Positions 59,493-64,000 of a stretch of 64,000 nt of DNA are shown piece by piece. Position 1 is the stretch's first letter, and every line of letters begins with the position of its first letter. Source of the stretch: Atrichornis clamosus (taxonomy: Eukaryota; Chordata; Aves; Passeriformes; Menuridae); assembly GCA_013400975.1 (NCBI GenBank), contig WBMZ01003045.1, forward strand, positions 1 through 64,000. Direction: 5' to 3'. Below the pieces are notes generated by a model that was given only the letters and a program-made list of their open reading frames with translations, did no database searches and was not told where the DNA came from. Both the position numbers and the translations under genes were made by a program.

Positions 59493-59509
59493 TCTTTTTT
59501 TTTTTTTTT
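59493..59509. repeat. Poly-T run
   Basis: About 17 consecutive Ts in intergenic sequence upstream of AHNAK2, with no associated retrocopy seen. Confidence 0.9.
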
Positions 59510-60451
59510 GTTGGGAAAATTTCTGCTATTGCTCTTTTTACCTTTAAGAAGAGGCCCCTCTCTGTTCTCTGATTTAACCTCCTCCCAATAAGTCTTTAGG
59601 TGGAAATCAAGGCTTGGACAGAAGAGACTTGACTGCTTTAAACCATGGGAAAAACTTAGGCCAGGTTTAGTCTCCTGCACTGTCATCACACTATAGTAAT
59701 GCAAAAGTGCACTACAGATACTCCTAGTAAAATACATTTGCTTTCAGGCTTCTTTTTTAAGACAATCAGGTGTAACACCTCAGTGTTTTACCTAGAAAGA
59801 CTCTTAGTTCGTGTTCCATTGAAATAGCTTTGAAAGTTTCATTAAAAGGTATCTGAACATTTCTGAGTGAAATATATCAACCTCAACTATATCAAAGCTT
59901 TCATTTTTACAAGAAATTATCTTCATACTCTGATTTGTCCAGTTATGAGGATAGTTCCTTTTTCTGTTTCAGGCTTTTGAGTCGCAGAAAATCAATTACA
60001 GAAATTTCTTCCCTTTCACAAGGACACATTTTTCATTGTTATTTTCCATAGGCTATGAAGAGGTACTGCGAGTTCGGAAAAATGTCCGTTGATTAGCTAA
60101 AATCTGCTAGTTTTCCACATCTCTGTTTCCCAATCTCCTCAGCTGAAGAGAAAATATCAGTGCAGAAAGACCTTTTCTTCCACAGTGGTCATATCAGTGC
60201 TCCTCCATTCACCACTCTGAAGGTGATGATCTATTTGCTACCTGGGTGACTTACGTTGCACAGATAGAAATGATTCGGAGGCTGCAGGGCTGAGTGTTTC
60301 AGGACTTCAACTCTTATGTTTCCCCATCCAGTTTTGATTGGAATCCTGTGGAGACTAGGGGAGATGGACATGTAGAAGTGGGAGTCACCAAGGCCAACAA
60401 GGAGCAGTAAGCCAGAAGAAAAGTGCACAAATGAACAAAAAGCTGGGAGAA

Positions 60452-60475
60452 GTTAGTATCTGAGTTAGTATCTGA
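60452..60475. repeat. 12-bp tandem duplication
   Basis: GTTAGTATCTGA twice in a row. Confidence 0.93.
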
Positions 60476-60780
60476 ATCAGAAGGCACCCTCAGTAACTGA
60501 GGATTGTAGGAATACCTGCAGTGCTTCAAGTTACAGCTGTGTCACAGCTCAAGCCGGTGGCTCCCAGGGGAAGTGCTAATGTAGGATAAAACTCTCTAAT
60601 GGTTAAGGTATTGGCAAGAAAATTCATCCCTGCTCAGGACTCCTCTGCTGAGGTGATAAGAGCATTGAGACTTCAACCAGTATAGACCTGGGGTCGGTCT
60701 TTTCCCACTGCAGATCCGTGAACACACAACTTAGCAGTGGTGGTGTCCCTGTGACTCCATGGGGGTGACACAAATCCCCA

Positions 60781-61620
60781 CTGGTGGCCAGGCTGGGACG
60801 GGGCCCCCAGCAGGGGCGTGAGTGGCAGAGGGGCAGGGGACCTGTCCGGCTCCGGGATGCCGCTGTCACTGTGGCCGCCGCCGGCTCCTGCACGCTGCTC
60901 ACCCAGTGACACCCAGTGCCTGGCGTGGGGTTAGGAGCTGCCGTGATTTCCGCACTTTGCCTTTGCCTCTGGAAGGGGGTCGCATGGTTCTCTAAATGAT
61001 GCTGCTTCGAACAAACAAAGCAAAACAAACAAAAACATTTGCTCGGTTCCTCTGTCATTTCCCGAGCGGGCGCATTCGCCTCCGTCCTACTTGTGGCCGT
61101 CGGCCAGCGCCCGGCTCTGTGCAGGAAATCTGCCTCGAACAACGCGTGAGCGCTGCCGAGACGTGCACTGCTGGTCCCCCCAGCGTCATCGCTACTTGTC
61201 CTCGGGAGATCGAGCTGTGCGCCGTGTTCTTCCCCGAAGGCCGGAGCACTTCCATATCGCGCAGTAGCTGTGCTGGGGACAGAGGAGGGACAGTGCCCGG
61301 GGCTGCTGCTAGAGCGGGACAGAGAGGGCTGCAGGATGGTTTCGGTGTTGCAGCCTCCGTCACATCCGACGGAGCTGTTTGCTGTGAGCTCGGCAGGCGC
61401 TGTCACGGTGGGGAGAGCTGTGACTCACACGGGGTCGGATGTTTGGAGCACGGCACGGGCTCAGCTTCCCGGAGACCAGGGACTGCGGCCAGCGCTGTGG
61501 CTGCTCTCTGCGAGCGAGGGGCTTCACCCTTCTGCTGCTCGTGCTGTAGACGCACCTTAGGTCGGCTCTGGGGCCCACCTCTGCTCACTTCTCGGGGTGG
61601 AGCTGCCACATCTTGTGTGT
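60781..61620. promoter_or_regulatory. CpG island (candidate promoter)
   Basis: I count close to 60 CpG dinucleotides in about 840 bases, densest at 61021-61560, against CpG-poor surroundings. The GC content is high, with no clear TATA box. This is the strongest promoter-like feature in the window and lies about 8 kb upstream of the AHNAK2 start codon in the minus direction. Long open frames on both strands here (260 codons minus, 221 codons plus) are the usual by-product of GC-rich sequence and match nothing I know. It may be the AHNAK2 promoter with a non-coding first exon, a neighbour's promoter, or bidirectional. Confidence 0.7.
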
Positions 61621-64000
61621 TAGCAAGATCCTTCCTGACCCGCGGGCTCTCAAAGGGTTGAGGGGAGAGCGTTTTTTTCCTGCTTAAAAGAGGCCAAACC
61701 CTGAAGCCCTGAAGGAGGTTTCCTGCAGACTTTACTCTCCCTGGCAGTGAGAGCTGTGCTCCTCCAAGCCCAGGCATCCCCTGTCCCACCAGGATGGGGA
61801 CTGGCCATGGACGTGGGATTTTTTGCCCCTTTTTTTTTCACAGAGGAGAGCAAGGAAAACAATCTCTGAGGAAGAAGAGAAAAGGTGATCCTGCTGTCTG
61901 CTGGGATTTCAACCTGGTCCTCAACAAGGCAGGAGCCTTTCAACAGGGCTGCTGCTATTTTTCAGAGGTGCTGTACCTCTGCAAAGGGAAAACATGAGAG
62001 TGACTCAGCTGCTGCCACAGGGACTTACACTTTCAACCAGACACAGGGAAGGGACAGCCACGCCAGCAGAACACATGCACACACCTTCAGCTGCAGCCAC
62101 TGCTCTTCACCTGCCAGAAGAGTCTGGGACCGGTTCCCTGTCTGATGTTAACAGGGGCTGTGGTTTGCACAACAGCATCATCTCTGGCCACAAGCCAGCC
62201 GGAAGGGCTCTCAGGGAGAGCTTTTCTCCTTGGATGGCCTGACACTTTCGGGCAGCCTGCGCTATTTTCCAGAAAATAGAGACAAAAATCAAATGCATGA
62301 TGCTCTTGAACTGATCTCCCTTGGAGATCTCTCTAGGCTTGTGAACAATAAGATGGTCCTAAACAGAAAAGTGGTCACAAAGCTGAAGAATATGTATGAC
62401 TGGAAGAGAGAAAATGGTGGGTGGGAGGGTAACTGCAGTACTGTCAGAGATAATGGACTCCCTAAGAAATAGCCTCCTGCTGCTCTGTGGGGAGTGAGGA
62501 CGTCTCAGCACAGCACTGTGCCTTGCAGAGATTGTGGGCATTCAGGCAGAGCCTCTGTTGAGTCGCTGCTGGCACAGAGCCCTCTCCAGCAGCCATCGAG
62601 GGTCTGCTGGCCACCTGCCCTCTGCCCTTCTCCTGGTGTCCACTGCAGTGGCCCATGAAGCACGCTGGTTTCTTCACACTGTCAGTGGCTGACATTGCCA
62701 CAGGAGTGTCACCAGCCAGCACAGGGTATTACCTGAACACTTGTCCCTCAATGGGACCAGTGTCCTTTTTAGGATTGCAAGGAGACACCTACACCCAGCT
62801 GGGATCCACCACCCAGGGCCCTTTCCTGAAGGCAAGTGCAGACACACCACCTTTCACGGACCTCAACAGAGCTGCATCTTTTCTTTCTGAATTAATTCAT
62901 TCCTCCTTGTCAGTGAATACACAGAGTCTGGAGAACTTGCTCTAAGAACTGGGGGAGCCAGATTTGCGCAGTGATGGGATTCAAATCCATGCTTGCTCAC
63001 CAGGTAGTCCAGTGGGGGCTGGTGGGAATTCCCATCACATTTCCTGAAAATAGGTCTGCTGTGCAGCAAGGAACTCAGACTCTGATCAGATAAAGAAGGC
63101 ACCACGGCAAATATGACTGTGATTTAGTGGTCAAGGAAAGTAGGTGACTGCCAAGCCTTGTTGTGCATTTTGCATTAAATATTTAGCACATGAAAAAAGG
63201 AAATGGTTTTCTGGAGCAGAGTGCACCTTCTTCTAGGTGAGTCCTTGACTGCTAAACCATCAGTCATCATTTTTCACCCTCTGTATGTGCTGAGGTTTCT
63301 TTCCTTTCTGCAATCTGAAGGAAAAAGAGTGACCTGTCAGAAGTAATTTGCAAAATATTAATTAGGGAATACCAGAATAACATCATCCAAACACTGCTTT
63401 TTGGTGAGCTTACAGGATTTTTGTTCTGGCTCCAGCTTGCAGGTTTTTGAGTTTTTTCATTATGCAAGACTGTCCTAAAACAAATGAAGTGAAATACTCT
63501 TTCTTGTAAACTGCCACACCTCTATGAAAAGCAAAGGTGTTAATATGGCTGTTTTCCACTCTGCTTCTCTGCGTGGTTTTGGTGTGAACTCTGAGCAGCC
63601 AAAGGTACAAAGAGATCCCACAGCTTGACGGGAGAGGTGGGTACCTCCAGCTGCAGCACAGGGCAGCATTTAACAGCAACTCTAATTATCCAGAGGGGTT
63701 GCTGAGAGAGGCTGCTGTGGTTTCCCTGCGGCAGTAAGCCCTGAAATGAAGGCTGTTGTCTTTGGGAAGGCTGAAGGTTGCCTGGCATCGATCAGTGGGT
63801 AAGAGTCAGCACATGGGTGTTACAACGAGGAGACAGGGGGTGCAGGGCTGGGGACCAGTCCGGGAGCAGGAAAGTGAGGAAGAGGAGGAACCTCAGGGAG
63901 GAAGCCATGGCTCAAGGAGGGAAGTGTACAGCCAACAGGCAGGGTCAGGGATGGGCTGTTAGAGGGAACAGTGTGTTGGAAAATAAAATAATTTGGCTTT
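61621..64000. other. Region beyond the CpG island without recognised gene
   Basis: GC-moderate sequence with overlapping short frames on both strands. None shows a recognisable domain or a convincing exon with paired splice sites. Confidence 0.5.

Larger units (their letters stand above)
57451..60780. other. Intergenic or 5' intronic sequence without recognised gene
   Basis: Nothing assignable apart from the poly-T run and the 12-bp duplication. A minus-strand AAC|GTAAGT donor match lies at 60254, about 0.5 kb downstream (minus direction) of the CpG island; without a partner it is only a possible splice site. Confidence 0.5.

Noticed and set aside
60624..61661. Minus 260-codon and plus 221-codon open frames
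   Set aside because: Overlapping frames within and beside the CpG island, low-complexity Ser/Ala/Arg/Pro content and no known domain; GC-rich sequence opens frames by chance.
62960..63000. B-box-like GATTCAAATCC
   Set aside because: An isolated match without cloverleaf partners.

Overview
The window looks like avian genomic DNA. It carries several 3' fragments of CR1 LINEs, one avian-type endogenous-retrovirus solo LTR, and the 5' half of a single vertebrate gene on the minus strand with a giant 3' exon. Species cannot be named from the sequence. Almost all of the roughly 200 short open frames are chance frames in intron, repeats or antisense of the real exons.

The one gene I can support is AHNAK2 (minus strand). 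Seven coding exons are visible: 52763-52817 (start codon), 5507-5583, 4639-4728, 3835-3891, 3079-3220, 2549-2724 and 1757 down to the left edge. They join in frame with consistent phases into the first 784 residues: a short cysteine-containing N-terminus, an Asp/Ala acidic stretch, a conserved linker, one PDZ domain (about residues 97-178) split over two exons, and 585 codons of the large terminal exon, which is open to the window edge. The rest of that exon lies outside. Intron 1 is about 47.2 kb and fills most of the window; introns 2-6 are 0.35-0.8 kb. Intron 3 appears to use a GC-AG splice pair.

Intron 1 (5584-52762) holds four CR1 fragments, a solo LTR with its own polyadenylation signal, microsatellites, a 29-base T run, a 38-bp tandem duplication, an assembly blemish around a single N, and a CpG-rich patch at 30.73-31.10 kb. 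An ATG-free stretch ending in a consensus minus-strand splice donor lies next to that patch, so it could be an internal promoter with an alternative 5' exon.

Upstream of the first coding exon (52.8-64 kb) I recognise no coding gene. This part has one longer CR1 fragment (about 56.99-57.45 kb) and a clear CpG island (about 60.78-61.62 kb). The island is the best candidate for the main AHNAK2 promoter or for the promoter of a neighbouring gene. I found no tRNA, rRNA, CRISPR array or bacterial-type system.
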